From Carboxydocella thermautotrophica (GTDB lineage Bacteria; Bacillota; GCA-003054495; Carboxydocellales; Carboxydocellaceae), in NCBI GenBank assembly GCA_003054495.1, contig CP028514.1, positions 484,501 through 548,500 of the forward strand: a stretch of DNA of 64,000 nucleotides, given 5' to 3'. The notes beneath the pieces were generated by a model that was not told the DNA's origin, ran no database searches, and worked only from the letters and a program-made list of their open reading frames with translations. Shown one piece after another: positions 16,595 through 26,500 of this stretch; positions within the stretch are counted from its first letter, which is position 1; every line of letters begins with the position of its first letter. A program made the translations under genes and the position numbers.

Positions 16595-18355
16595 TCAATC
16601 ACCTCCGGCAATTAATGGGAGGCGATTCAGCCAGTACTGGCTGAGTTCCTGATAAAACCTGGCTACTTCCAGGGGAGGACTGGCAGCCAGCAGCCTGTTG
16701 CTGATTTCAATCATCCTTGTCAGAGCTGCCTGCCAGGCCAGCTCACGTACGGGGAAATTTTGTTGTTCATTGAGCCAGTTAGCCAGTCGTAGAGCCGGTT
16801 CCGAACAGCCGAGCCGACATAGGGTTTGATAAACCTGGACCGCTAAGTCCCTGGCAATTCCTTCCCCTGAAGGAGAAACGGATTGTTGCTCCAGTAGCCA
16901 GTTCAGGAGGGAAGCGTTAGCCTGGCCATCGGGAATGGAATTGAGTTCGGTCAGAATGGGAGTCAGTTCTTGCCGGGAGAGATATGCTGCCAGACAGGAC
17001 CAGATGAGAGCAGCAGGACGCCGGTGATTCTTTGCAGGTATCTGCTGGAAATAAGCCAGGGCCTTGCTAAACTCCCCTTCCAACATGGCCGCTTCTCCCA
17101 TTAACAGGAATTTATCAGCCAGTGCCACACAGGAAGTATTCTCAAGCAGTAAATTGAGAGCAGCAGTCTGAAAATGTTCCAGGAAAATCCGGCAAACCAG
17201 CAAGGTGGCTGCCGGGTTATTGAGGTTAAAATGGTAGTATAACCAGCGCAGGACGGTCAAACCATCAGCCAATTCCAGCCAGCAGGTTACCAGTTCCTTC
17301 AATGCTGGAGCGAAGGTAGGGTTATCCAGCAGAGCTTTAGTCCAGGCGATTACGGCCTGCCAGTGCTGTCGTAAAGCCCGGTAGGAAAGACCAAGATAGT
17401 AGAGACTGCGAAAACCGGTTACTCCCGCTCTGCTTGTGCCCCCGAAAGCTGGCCCGGTCCGGGCAAGAGCTGTCTGAAAAGCGCTGGCGGCCTGGCGGTG
17501 GTCGTCCAGAGCCCGGTAGCAGAGACCAAGGGCATAATGATAGTCGGGAAAATCGGGGTAGACCTTGATTTCAGCTTCCAGCATATTAAGGGCCTCCTGC
17601 CAGCGTTCCAGGGCGCTTAAACACTGGAAAGCGTTCATAACTGTAGCCGTACGGAACAGGATGACAGCCGGGGGTATTTGAGCCAGGGCCAGACTGAATT
17701 CTTCCCAGGCTGCTTGATAGTTTCTGATATAGAGATACTCAACTCCTAGATAATAGTGATAATAGGGATTGTCAGGCTGAGCAGCCAGGGCCCGCTGGAG
17801 GAGGTCAAGATTGCGCTGGTGCTTGTTCTGGCGGCGTTCCGGGAGATAGCCGCTATGAATAATCAGTGGTCCCTTGCTGGCGATTTCCGTTCGATAACCG
17901 GACGGAACCATGATCTGCTCGTGGATCTGACCCTGAAAGCGCATCCAGGGGTCCTGGCGAAAAAGACGCAATACCCAGGAGAGATGCCAGTCTGAGCCAT
18001 CAGGAACCAGGAGATTTTTTACAGGTAATAGATAGGCGTCTACACCACTGGCATTAGTTACCAGTTGAGGTAGAAAGGCGGCGGATTCAGGCTCCAGGTA
18101 TTCATCGGCATCCAAAACCAGAATCCACTCACCACGGGCTTGATCCAGGGCAAAATTACGGGCAGCGGCAAAATCATCCTGCCAGGGAAAAGTATAGATT
18201 TTATCGGTAAAGCGGGCGGCTATGGCCCTGGTGTCATCAGTGGAACCGGTATCCACCACAATTATTTCCGCAACCCAGGGCTGAGCAGAGCTGAGACAGG
18301 TGGCCAGGGATTCAGCCTCATTGCGTACGATTAGGCACAAACTGATATCAGCCAT
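16595..18355 (-). CDS. GT2 glycosyltransferase with TPR-like tail (586 aa)
   Basis: The GT-A domain comprises residues 1-200 (ISLCLIVRNEAESLATC, EIIVVDTGSTDDT, DFAAARNFALDQARGEW, ILVLDADEYLEP). It is followed by about 380 residues of helical repeats (DNPYYHYYLGVEYLYIRNYQ, DYHYALGLCYRALDDHRQA, FRSLYYLGLSYRALRQHW). There is no signal peptide or membrane helix. GAGGTG lies seven bases before ATG 18355, three bases after the previous stop. It is paralogous to its two neighbours, so the set arose by duplication and may modify the same or related proteins at different positions. Confidence 0.83.
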   Translation of the reverse strand: MADISLCLIVRNEAESLATCLSSAQPWVAEIIVVDTGSTDDTRAIAARFTDKIYTFPWQDDFAAARNFALDQARGEWILVLDADEYLEPESAAFLPQLVTNASGVDAYLLPVKNLLVPDGSDWHLSWVLRLFRQDPWMRFQGQIHEQIMVPSGYRTEIASKGPLIIHSGYLPERRQNKHQRNLDLLQRALAAQPDNPYYHYYLGVEYLYIRNYQAAWEEFSLALAQIPPAVILFRTATVMNAFQCLSALERWQEALNMLEAEIKVYPDFPDYHYALGLCYRALDDHRQAASAFQTALARTGPAFGGTSRAGVTGFRSLYYLGLSYRALRQHWQAVIAWTKALLDNPTFAPALKELVTCWLELADGLTVLRWLYYHFNLNNPAATLLVCRIFLEHFQTAALNLLLENTSCVALADKFLLMGEAAMLEGEFSKALAYFQQIPAKNHRRPAALIWSCLAAYLSRQELTPILTELNSIPDGQANASLLNWLLEQQSVSPSGEGIARDLAVQVYQTLCRLGCSEPALRLANWLNEQQNFPVRELAWQAALTRMIEISNRLLAASPPLEVARFYQELSQYWLNRLPLIAGGD

Positions 18356-18358
18356 AGC

Positions 18359-20341
18359 TTACACCTCAATTAGACAGGCTTCGATCCTGGCCAGCAGCTG
18401 AGCACATTCCTGGTGCTGGGGGCTAATTGCCAGTTCAGTACGCAGGACGGAGAGAGCCAGCTCCTGGTAAAGGCGGGCCAGTTCCCGGGCCACTCTAGGT
18501 TCATTGTAGCCCTGTTGATAGGCCTTGACCATAAACTGTTCGGCTTCCGCCAGCTTACCCTGTAACCAGCAACTTTTGGCCAGCAAATATTTCAGATACG
18601 GGTCCGGACTCTGACTGACCAGCTGCCGGGCCTGTTTTTCTGCCTGAGCTCCCCAGCCCTGTTGCAGGTATAATTCCACCCAGGCAAGATCGGGCTCCGG
18701 TGGCAACCAGGGTTTAAGCCGTTTCCTGGCTTGCCAGAATTTTTTCAGCTTTTGGTACTCTGCAATTTGGACCAGCAGTTCCCAGGCAGCCTGCTGCCAT
18801 TCGCCTTCAATAGCAGCAGAGCTGGTTGGCGGGAGATAGCCGTAAACCAGCAAGTGCAGCAGACAGGCAGTCGGGGAAAGGAACTGCTGCAAATTGCGGA
18901 GAGTTTGAAGGGCATGTTTCCGGTGACCATAAACCCAGTACCAGAGGATAAGGTGGTATTGAGCCGACAGAAAAAGGGAACCAGCCGGGGAAAGGCGGCC
19001 AAACAGAGATTGGGCGGCCAGGATATTACCCAGTTTCAGCTGACAGAGGCCAGCTAACCAGATGATATTCTCCGGACCGTCCTCCAGCTGGCTTAAAGCT
19101 TGTTCAAAACAGGCAAGGGCCAGCTGATAAGCTTTTTCATTGAATAACAGGCGGCCCAGTAACAAACGGGCAGAGGGCTCGGAAAAATCAAAAACCTTTT
19201 CCAAATCGGTCATAGTTTCCTGTGGATATTTGCGCGGTTCCAGAATGGCAATAATGCGGGCTAAAGCGGGAACCAGATTGGGATTGTGTTGAAGGGCAGT
19301 TAAGTAATACTTGAGTGCCCCTTCCCGGTCCTGAAAATATTCAGCCAGTTCTCCCAGATGGTAATTAACTTTATCCACCTGGCAGCTGTATACATTGGCA
19401 TAAAAGGCTGGCTGGGGTGGCAGTTGCAGACATTGACGAAAGCTGGTTATAGCCAGGGCCGGTTGTTTGAGCTCCTTTAAAACCAGTCCGTGGATAAAAT
19501 AAAGATCTCCCTGTTGGGGAAAGAGAGGACGCCATTCTTGCTCAATAAAATCCAGTAATTCCTGATAGTTTTTTAGATGTAAAAGACAGGAGGCAATGTA
19601 ACGGTAAAGCTTGGGGGCATAAAGTGCCTGGGGAGCAAGCCGGGATTGAACCAGGCGGAACTGGGATAACGCTTCAGTATATTCCCGGGCGCGGAAATAT
19701 TCCACTCCCAGGTGGAAACGGTTCAGAAGATGATCAGGGTTACTGTCTACTTCTTTCAACAGTAAGCGTAAATTGCGCTGCCGTTTGTCCTTGTTTTCGA
19801 TCTCTTCATCCAGATAGCCATAGTGATAAAGCACTATATCTTCAGCAATTTCGATTTTAGCGGTAGGATTGACGGCCAGGATGTTGTCACAAATTTGTTC
19901 ATGTACTGCCCCGGTAAAACGGTACTGGGGCCGGTTGCGGAAGAACCGGAATACCACATCAGCAGCTGTTAGTACTTCTGAGCCGGAATTGAAATAATTG
20001 ATGATTTTCAGCAAATAGCCTTCAACTTCGGTAGCTGAAATTTTGTTGCGCAGACAGGCAATACTGTCAGGATGCAGCTCTTCATCACCATCAATAACCA
20101 GAATCCAGTCCCCTGTGGCCTGTTGCAGGGCGAAATTGCGCACCTGACTGAAATTATCCTGCCAGGGCTGGATATATATTTTTTCCGTAAAACGGCGGGC
20201 GATTTCTAATGTGTTATCGCTGGAACCGGTATCTACGATAACAATTTCCTCCACTGCCGGTTTAATGCTGGACAAACAGCGTTCCAGGTATTTACCTTCA
20301 TTTTTTACTACCAGGCAGGCGGTGATGGTAGAATTGTTCAT
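18359..20341 (-). CDS. GT2 glycosyltransferase with TPR-like tail (660 aa), operon head
   Basis: The GT-A domain has TACLVVKNEGKYLERC, EIVIVDTGSSDNT, FSQVRNFALQQATGDW and ILVIDGDEELHP. Note DGDE where the paralogues have DADE. About 450 residues of TPR-like repeats follow (LLNRFHLGVEYFRAREYTEA, DLYFIHGLVLKELKQPAL, AEYFQDREGALKYYL). I start it at ATG 20341 (MNNSTITACLVVKNE), preceded by GGGGGGAT; a reading 29 residues longer lacks a ribosome site. It heads a four-gene operon transcribed away from the repeat-protein gene at 20469. A weak sigma-K-like match (AATAATATA, about 20379-20371) precedes it. Confidence 0.83.
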   Translation of the reverse strand: MNNSTITACLVVKNEGKYLERCLSSIKPAVEEIVIVDTGSSDNTLEIARRFTEKIYIQPWQDNFSQVRNFALQQATGDWILVIDGDEELHPDSIACLRNKISATEVEGYLLKIINYFNSGSEVLTAADVVFRFFRNRPQYRFTGAVHEQICDNILAVNPTAKIEIAEDIVLYHYGYLDEEIENKDKRQRNLRLLLKEVDSNPDHLLNRFHLGVEYFRAREYTEALSQFRLVQSRLAPQALYAPKLYRYIASCLLHLKNYQELLDFIEQEWRPLFPQQGDLYFIHGLVLKELKQPALAITSFRQCLQLPPQPAFYANVYSCQVDKVNYHLGELAEYFQDREGALKYYLTALQHNPNLVPALARIIAILEPRKYPQETMTDLEKVFDFSEPSARLLLGRLLFNEKAYQLALACFEQALSQLEDGPENIIWLAGLCQLKLGNILAAQSLFGRLSPAGSLFLSAQYHLILWYWVYGHRKHALQTLRNLQQFLSPTACLLHLLVYGYLPPTSSAAIEGEWQQAAWELLVQIAEYQKLKKFWQARKRLKPWLPPEPDLAWVELYLQQGWGAQAEKQARQLVSQSPDPYLKYLLAKSCWLQGKLAEAEQFMVKAYQQGYNEPRVARELARLYQELALSVLRTELAISPQHQECAQLLARIEACLIEV

Positions 20342-20405
20342 TTCTATCCCCCCTTTGCCTAAAACTATATTATTGTTTAAACCAAAGAAAGTTGCAGAAA
20401 AAGGT

Positions 20406-20434
20406 AACAATTTTTTTGAGCTTATCATAGTGTA
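20406..20434 (+). promoter_or_regulatory. Sigma-K-like promoter of the repeat-protein gene
   Basis: AACA at 20406-20409, a 16-base spacer and CATAGTGTA at 20426-20434 match the sigma-K consensus (mACm, 16-17, CATAnnnTA). The predicted start near 20441 leaves a leader of about 28 bases containing GGGAG. Sigma-K acts in the mother cell late in sporulation. Confidence 0.5.
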
Positions 20435-20468
20435 TATCAGCTATCTGATTAATTAGGGAGTGAAAGGT

Positions 20469-21143
20469 ATGCCGAACTATAAAGTTTTTCAGGATAATCC
20501 TGATTCACTAAAAATCAAGATATTCGGCAGCCAGAATCAGGCTATTAATACTGATAACTCTGGTAGTATAGTTATTACTTCAACGGGCCTGGCGGTTACC
20601 GGAAGTATTAATGTAGGTACAGTCACAGTCACTTCTACGGGATTGTCAGTGACTGGTGCAGTAGATGTAGGCACAGTAACTGTGACCTCGACGGGCCTGG
20701 CGGTTACCGGAAATATTAATGTAGGGACAGTCACAGTAACTACAGGATCAGGACAACTGGCCGTTTCTCTAGGTACTGGTCTGGTCAATGTCTCAATGAA
20801 TAATCTGGCAACTACAGATGTTACAGAAGTAATTGCCAATAATGCTTCTGTTACTGCCAGCGGCGCAACTGCCAGGCCGATTCTGGGTTACAATACCTGG
20901 ACATTTGCTGTCAAAAACAGCTCTACGGTGGCAAATGCCCAGGCGGTTGTTCAGCTACAACTTAGCGCAGTGGGAGCTGATGAGTCCGACTGGGTCAATG
21001 ATGGTAGTCCGGTCACTCTGAACCAGAACAGTGTGGCTTTTTTGGTTGGTTCCTACCAGGTCAAATATGCCCGAATTTATTACCGGGCAGTGAATGCAGC
21101 CAGTGCTGTAACCTTGAATATAACCTATCAGGCACAGGTTTAG
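20469..21143 (+). CDS. Thr/Val/Gly-rich repeat protein with DUF6385-like C-terminal domain
   Basis: 224 residues. After an N-terminal KVFQDNPDSLKIKIFGSQN come three tandem 18-residue repeats of the form TSTGLAVTGSINVGTVTV, a degenerate fourth, and a C-terminal beta-rich domain of about 110 residues (YNTWTFAVKNSSTVANAQ, KYARIYYRAVNAASAV). The pattern predicts a repetitive beta structure rich in Ser/Thr, a plausible glycan acceptor. No signal peptide or anchor is present. ATG 20469 follows GGGAG. The resemblance to the Firmicutes family DUF6385 is from memory. Divergent glycosyltransferases and a sigma-K-like promoter suggest a spore-surface protein, which is inference. Confidence 0.72.
   Translation: MPNYKVFQDNPDSLKIKIFGSQNQAINTDNSGSIVITSTGLAVTGSINVGTVTVTSTGLSVTGAVDVGTVTVTSTGLAVTGNINVGTVTVTTGSGQLAVSLGTGLVNVSMNNLATTDVTEVIANNASVTASGATARPILGYNTWTFAVKNSSTVANAQAVVQLQLSAVGADESDWVNDGSPVTLNQNSVAFLVGSYQVKYARIYYRAVNAASAVTLNITYQAQV
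20577..20738 (+). repeat. Three tandem 54-bp coding repeats
   Basis: Units at 20577-20630, 20631-20684 and 20685-20738 each encode 18 residues (TSTGL-A/S-VTG-xxx-VGTVTV). Units one and three share the unusual run ACGGGCCTGGCGGTTACCGG, while unit two differs at many third positions. Array length could change by slippage or recombination in multiples of 54 bp without a frameshift. Confidence 0.85.
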
Positions 21144-21159
21144 AACTTAATTTAGATAG

Positions 21160-21192
21160 GGCACTTTGTCTGAGCAGACAAGTGCCTGTTTT
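21160..21192 (+). terminator. Rho-independent terminator after the repeat-protein gene
   Basis: GGCACTTTGTCT pairs with AGACAAGTGCC around a short loop and is followed by TGTTTT, 17 bases after the stop codon. Confidence 0.82.
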
Positions 21193-21253
21193 CATGTTTA
21201 TCCGGGTCAGGATACAGGTTTTTATTAAAATGACCACTGGTGGTGAATAGCCA

Positions 21254-21553
21254 ATGCTATTGTATATACCGAATGTAATTGCTAATACTACTGAAAATTC
21301 CACCGGCCCGGTAGAAATCAGTGGCGCAAGTACTGTTACGGTTTTTCTCAAAAACCAGGGCTTATTCCCGGTTATCTGGTGGCTGGAAATCAGTCCGAAT
21401 GGAGAGGATTTTCTCAGGGAAAATATCCAGACTTCGACCAATCCTGGTTGTTTGCAAAGGCTGATATTATCCACTCCCGCTCCCTTTCTGAGAGTGAAAT
21501 ATAAGACAGAGTTTTGCCAGACCAGTTTTGATTTGTGGATTTATTACTTCTGA
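21254..21553 (+). CDS. Small beta-rich protein related to the DUF6385-like domain
   Basis: 99 residues, IPNVIANTTENSTGPVEISG onward, then a domain resembling the C-terminal parts of the flanking proteins: a hydrophobic strand pattern, WLEISPNGEDF, and an FLRVKYKT strand near the end, where the neighbours have an equivalent strand ending in a tyrosine motif. It lacks the 18-residue repeats. ATG 21254 follows GGTGGTG, a moderate ribosome site. The stop at 21551-21553 is 15 bases before the next gene. Function unknown; probably part of the same surface structure. Confidence 0.6.
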   Translation: MLLYIPNVIANTTENSTGPVEISGASTVTVFLKNQGLFPVIWWLEISPNGEDFLRENIQTSTNPGCLQRLILSTPAPFLRVKYKTEFCQTSFDLWIYYF

Positions 21554-21568
21554 TTGGGAGGGGAGAAA

Positions 21569-22033
21569 ATGAGCAAGCAGAGCAATTATTGTCCCAATGA
21601 GTTCAGGGTCCAGGTTTACGGAACCAGTACCTCCCAACCACTGAAAACCAATAACCAGGGGCAGTTGATTATAAAAAAAATTATTGAACCCATGAATGTT
21701 ATTCAGGTACCTGTTTTTGTTTCACAAAAACTACAGGGTGTGCAGGTAACGGGCATACCCCAAAAATGGTTGCAGCAGGATGTAGCTACATTGCGTGAAT
21801 ATAGTTATCTGTTGCATAATGTAGGCAGTGTCACTGTGGTAGCTACTTTGCTGATCGCTCCGGAGAGCACCGGTCCGTGGGTAACGGATGGGTTGGCCCA
21901 GGTACTTGAACCCGAGAAAGCTAAGGTGATGAATCCAAACTTTTTCTTGCGCTACCTGGCGGTGGAGCTGGTAAAAATTGATAATCAAGGTCCGGATGGA
22001 ATCGTGGATATATATTTTCAAGGTCATAGTTAA
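21569..22033 (+). CDS. DUF6385-like protein (154 aa)
   Basis: It starts MSKQSNYCPNEFRVQVYG, matching the KVFQDNPDSLKIKIFG start of the 20469 product, then NNQGQLIIKK, a short linker, and a C-terminal domain (YSYLLHNVGSVTVVATLLIAPES, FFLRYLAVELVKIDN). It has no Thr-rich repeats and no signal peptide. I start it at ATG 21569 behind GGGAGGGG; a TTG 15 bases earlier overlaps the ribosome site. It closes the three-gene set and is followed by a terminator. Confidence 0.68.
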   Translation: MSKQSNYCPNEFRVQVYGTSTSQPLKTNNQGQLIIKKIIEPMNVIQVPVFVSQKLQGVQVTGIPQKWLQQDVATLREYSYLLHNVGSVTVVATLLIAPESTGPWVTDGLAQVLEPEKAKVMNPNFFLRYLAVELVKIDNQGPDGIVDIYFQGHS

Positions 22034-22043
22034 GAAAAAGAAG

Positions 22044-22073
22044 AATCGCCCCTGGCAACAGGAGCGATTTTTA
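22044..22073 (+). terminator. Terminator after the DUF6385-like genes
   Basis: AATCGCCCCTG and CAGGAGCGATT pair around GCAA with one mismatch, followed by TTTAATT. It faces the converging cytochrome gene 47 bases away and may serve both directions. Confidence 0.82.
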
Positions 22074-22119
22074 ATTACTTTGTATTCGCCAGGCTCAACC
22101 CGGGCAAACTGCAACTTAA

Positions 22120-23484
22120 CTACAACTGCCTCAAAAAAGCCACCAGGTCCTTTTTCTCCTGATCACTCAGCTTCAATTCCAGCACCAGGTTGAAGAATTC
22201 CACCGTATCCTCGATGGTCAACAATCTCCCATCATGCAGGTAAGGTGGACTATCCTTTAATCCCCGTAACGGGAAAGTCTTGATAGGCCCTTCCGGACGG
22301 CCTTCATAGAAGCGCTCTACCTTCAGATCATGGGCCAGATTGTCGGTATAATAGGGAGCGGGATGGCACTTGCTGCAGCGGCCTTTGCCGAAGAAGATCT
22401 GCTCTCCCCGCAGTTCTGCTTCAGTGGCTTTGGCTGGATTGAGGCGACCATATTCATTCAGCTTGGGTGCGGGTGGGAAATCCAGCATGTTAATAAACTG
22501 GGCCATGTGCATTACCTGTTCCCGGGACAGGGGATTGATGCCCTTTTTGGCAGCAGCTACATGGTCGCCATCAAAATAGGCGGACCGCTGTTCAAATTCG
22601 GTGAAGTCCTCGACGGAACGCAGGGAACGCTTGGAACCGAATAGCTGCTGGATAAAGGTGCCGCGCAGGCTGGGAGTATCGATGCGGAAACGGGCTTCCT
22701 GGGGCCGGTTGTCAGGGTTAAGATGGAATTGACCGGTGGTGTGACCATTGACGTGACAGTCAAAACAGGAAACTCCCTGGCTGGGTTTTTCCGATTTGCG
22801 GTCATCGGTAGCATTGAACTGTTGCTGGGGAAAGCGGGTGACTAACAGGCGCAGGCCTTCCAGCTGGACGGGGGTGAGGATGTCCTTGAACAGCTCATAA
22901 AAATTGTCCAGGGTAATGACATGTCCTTTGGACACGTCTCCCAGTTCCGGTCTGGTGGTAAGAAATATGGCAGGCGGAAATTCGGGTAGATAAGCATCAG
23001 GCAGGTCGAAATCCACATCGAAACGGGTCAGCTCGGGAAACTGTTTTAACTGCACCGGGGGAAAGACCATACCGCCATTGGCCGGATGGGGATGGGGCAG
23101 AGGCAGATAGGGGAAAAGTCCTTTTTTCTTGATTTCCTCCGGGCTCATCTGGGCCAGCTCCTGCCAGGTCAGGCCCTTTTTCAGTCTGGCGGTGGGGCCC
23201 ACGGGAATGGGTTTGCCCCGGGACATGGTAACTTCCTTGGTGGTTTTTCCGGTCAGGTTATAGCGTTCTTCCAGCAATTTGCGCTGTCTGGCCATCACCT
23301 CCGGTTTTTCTTTTTTCTCCTTTTCCATGATCTCCTTGAAATTGCTGCGTTTCCAGGACCAGACATTCAGGGCTTTGCTGCCCGGGGTCAGAAAAGCCAG
23401 AGCTGCGGCTAGGAAGCCGATAGCCAGGATGCCGGCAGTTACTTTTAGTAAAAATCGTTTCAAACTGCGATAAGCCAGAAACAT
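22120..23484 (-). CDS. Di-haem cytochrome c peroxidase-like protein
   Basis: 454 residues with an N-terminal membrane anchor (KVTAGILAIGFLAAALAFL) and two c-type haem sites, CFDCH and CSKCH, in the C-terminal half. The spacing and LRGTFIQQLFG, LRGLKDSPPYLHDGR and LSREQVMHMAQFINML segments are typical of the MauG/CcpA di-haem peroxidase superfamily. A hydrophilic insert of about 130 residues precedes the first haem. It should act outside the membrane. ATG 23484 is preceded by GGGAGGGG; an upstream in-frame start would overlap the multicopper oxidase gene. The pair probably forms an operon for electron transfer or peroxide/metal chemistry. Confidence 0.85.
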   Translation of the reverse strand: MFLAYRSLKRFLLKVTAGILAIGFLAAALAFLTPGSKALNVWSWKRSNFKEIMEKEKKEKPEVMARQRKLLEERYNLTGKTTKEVTMSRGKPIPVGPTARLKKGLTWQELAQMSPEEIKKKGLFPYLPLPHPHPANGGMVFPPVQLKQFPELTRFDVDFDLPDAYLPEFPPAIFLTTRPELGDVSKGHVITLDNFYELFKDILTPVQLEGLRLLVTRFPQQQFNATDDRKSEKPSQGVSCFDCHVNGHTTGQFHLNPDNRPQEARFRIDTPSLRGTFIQQLFGSKRSLRSVEDFTEFEQRSAYFDGDHVAAAKKGINPLSREQVMHMAQFINMLDFPPAPKLNEYGRLNPAKATEAELRGEQIFFGKGRCSKCHPAPYYTDNLAHDLKVERFYEGRPEGPIKTFPLRGLKDSPPYLHDGRLLTIEDTVEFFNLVLELKLSDQEKKDLVAFLRQL

Positions 23485-23552
23485 AAAACCCCTCCCTTCG
23501 GACAATTTCCCTAACAATTTATGTCCGCCAGGCAGGGGATATGCGTTGAACA

Positions 23553-26500
23553 TCATTTTAATTTCAACAGGTTTTTCTTTTTCTCAGCATGTACTCGTAA
23601 AATCCCCCACATTCCCGCCTCGACATCCCAGCGTAAGACCCCCGCCCGGTAGAGATAATCCCCCGGCACTCTGAATCTGCCCCCGGCTTTTTCCCGTAAA
23701 TACAGGGTCCAGCTGTTGCCAATGCTCACTTTTCCCTGGCAGGCGATAATACTGGTCCCCAGAGTCCAGGTATGGCCGTGAATGAGGAAAGAGGTATTGC
23801 GGGGTTTGCTGGCAGCCATGCCGAAGTGAAAGACCAGGGGTTCACCGGTATAGGCTTCAAACAGGGGTGTTGCCGGGTCGCCATGAACAGCTGAGCTGAA
23901 GACCAGGGCCGGATCGGGGTTGAAGGCCAGTCGGTTAGCCAGCCGTTCACTGCGGTAATTGAAGGCTTTATGTCCCTGATCTTCAAAGTCCTCAACTTCC
24001 TGCGGGTCAGGTATCCGCTGACCCTGCTGATCAAAAAGTTCAATACCGTTGTGGGCAATGACTGCGAATTCCCGGTAGGGCGGTTGGCCAGGAGGATAGA
24101 TGAGTAAATGAGCGCCATGGCTGCGGGGTTTGCCGCTATAGGGATCAAGCCAGTAGGAACCTGGCGGTTCAACAATTATGGCTCCGAACAGCCCCCGTTG
24201 CCGGTGGTTGCGCAGGTCAGTCATACTGTAGAAGAAATGCAGGCCCGGGACGTCAGCATGAAAGCGGTAGAGCCGGGAAGCGCCGGGAGGGATAGTGCTG
24301 TCGGGATTAAAGCCGACGGCAGCGCCATCCTGTTCCGGACCCAGGTAGGTCAGGGTCTGGATGTGCAGGGAAACCCGGCTGGAGGCAGGCCAGGGTATTT
24401 GCAGGGGCACTTCCGGGAAGGTGGCTGAAGGCAGGTACTCCGGCAGTTTGTTGGTGAGGTGGATTTCCACCACTTCACCCAGGTTGGCCCGCAGCAGCAA
24501 GGGTTCGGGAACTAGCGTGCCCTGCCGTATGGCCGCCTCATCGTGAGCCAGAGCGAAAAGCAGCCCATTGGGATCATGATCACCAAAGCGGTTATACACA
24601 ATGGGGTGAGCCATGGCTACCACCTGGTAACGCCGCACCGGACCGGCTGGCAATGGCCGGATGGGAGCGGTCAGAGGCAGATATTGCCGGTCAGGCAACG
24701 GGTGCAAATGGGCAACCGGTCGGACATGGACCCGGAAAATACCCCATAGACCCAGCCAGAGGTCATCGATGCCGCCGAAATAATAGAGATAATCAGTACG
24801 ACGCTGGGCCCGGGCGGTGAAAAAGAAATTGAAGGCTTCCGAAATACCGATGGTCTGGCTGGAAGTACGGGGGGATGCCGGATCCCGGGGCTGACGGTGC
24901 CAGCGGTGGCCGTGTAAAATAAAGGAATGCTGTTCTTCCTGGGCCCCATCCAGCAGCCGGATGCGGACGGGATCGCCGGCATAGGCTTCCAGCAGGGGGG
25001 TATCGGGCTCGCCGTGCACCCGGGAGCTGAAGACATAAGACGGATCCCCGGGACGGAACAGAAATGGGGTACAGCGGTAGTTAATCCCCATTACCCCGGG
25101 GTCCTGGGGCGAATCAGGAAAAGGCGGCGGATTCAGGGGTTGCCCTTCCCGATCGAACAGCAGGGCAAAGTCATGGACAAAGAGGACGAATTCCCGGAAA
25201 TCCGGCAGGAAAGGGTTGTGAATGATGGCCCTGGTGCCGGATTTCAAGGGTATGCCGGTACCGGGATCGAGATAAATGGAATGAGGTGGCTCTACGATCA
25301 GGGCGCCGAAGACCCCGTGTTGCTGGTGCAGGTTGGCAAACTGATGGTCATGGAAAAAAACTGCATGCAATTCCCGGTCACAGTACCACTGGTAGACAAT
25401 GGTCTCACCATAGGGGGCGCTGCTGTCGTAATTCCAGCCATTAGCGGATCCGTCAGAACATTGAACATCGAATTTCACCAGATGGATATGGATGCCGGCT
25501 TCAGTGGTATGATGCCGGTTTTGAAAAGCATTGCCGCCCAGTTGCAGGGGGAATTTGTTGGTGAATTTCACCCGCACCACTTCACCGGCATTGGCCCGAA
25601 TCACCAGAGGTTCTGAGACTTTCTGGCCGGATAAAACAGCCTCTTCATCTTCGGCCAGTACGTACAGGCGTCCCTCCGGGTCATGCCAGCCCTGCTGATT
25701 GTAGACCAGGTCCCGGCTGATTCCGACAATCTCATATTCCCGTACCGGGGCATCGGGAGGGGCTGGATTGGCGAAAACCGCACCGGGCCGGGCATTGGCA
25801 GCAAAGGCCGCCTGTTCCAGCGGTGTCGGATCTCGTCCGCCGACTATGCCCAGAGGAGGAGCCGGGGGTTTCTGACCGAAAATGCCAGGAATAAAGAGGG
25901 GGAAGCCAGGGCGTTCCGGAGCAGGCGCTGGCGGCGGCTGGCGGTCAGGCAAAGGCTGCAGAGCCTTGATGGGGGTGCCATCGGGGTAGAAACGGCTGCC
26001 ATCTTCCAGCACATCATGGGTACGCCAGAGGCCCCACATACCATTATCGAAGTGAGGATAGAGATGACAGTGAAAAATAGCGTCTCCGAAGCTACGGGCC
26101 AGGCTGCCGGCACCGTGCAGGGGTTTGAAGGTATAGGTTTCCTGGGGGCTGATGCTGATCGAGTCGATGATGGGAGAGCGGGGATTATCCGGTTCCAGAT
26201 GCCACTGGTAGAGATGGAGGTGGAAGACATGGGTCTCCTTGATTCCGGCATGAATGAGATGGAAAACCGCCGGGTCCCCGATATAAGCGTGGAAAACAGG
26301 AGTGGCCGGATCACCGTGTACCCAGGAGCTCATCATACATTCCTCGCCGCTGCAGCCCCCGCGGGGGGGCCGAATGCGGCTGGGTTCGGAGCGATAACTG
26401 ATGGTATGCACTTCCACCACTGGCTCCGGATGCATGGGATCGATGATGGGGCCGCCATCAGCTGCCACGGCCGGGAATTCGTCATGGAAGAAGACGACAT

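Noticed and set aside
20577-20738. Regular repeats that could suggest a CRISPR array
   Set aside because: The 54-bp units are contiguous without spacers, lie fully inside an open reading frame and encode a regular 18-residue protein repeat.
13783-22033. A sublancin-like glycopeptide bacteriocin locus
   Set aside because: The glycosyltransferases recall SunS, but I find no small leader-type precursor peptide, no processing transporter and no immunity gene nearby.
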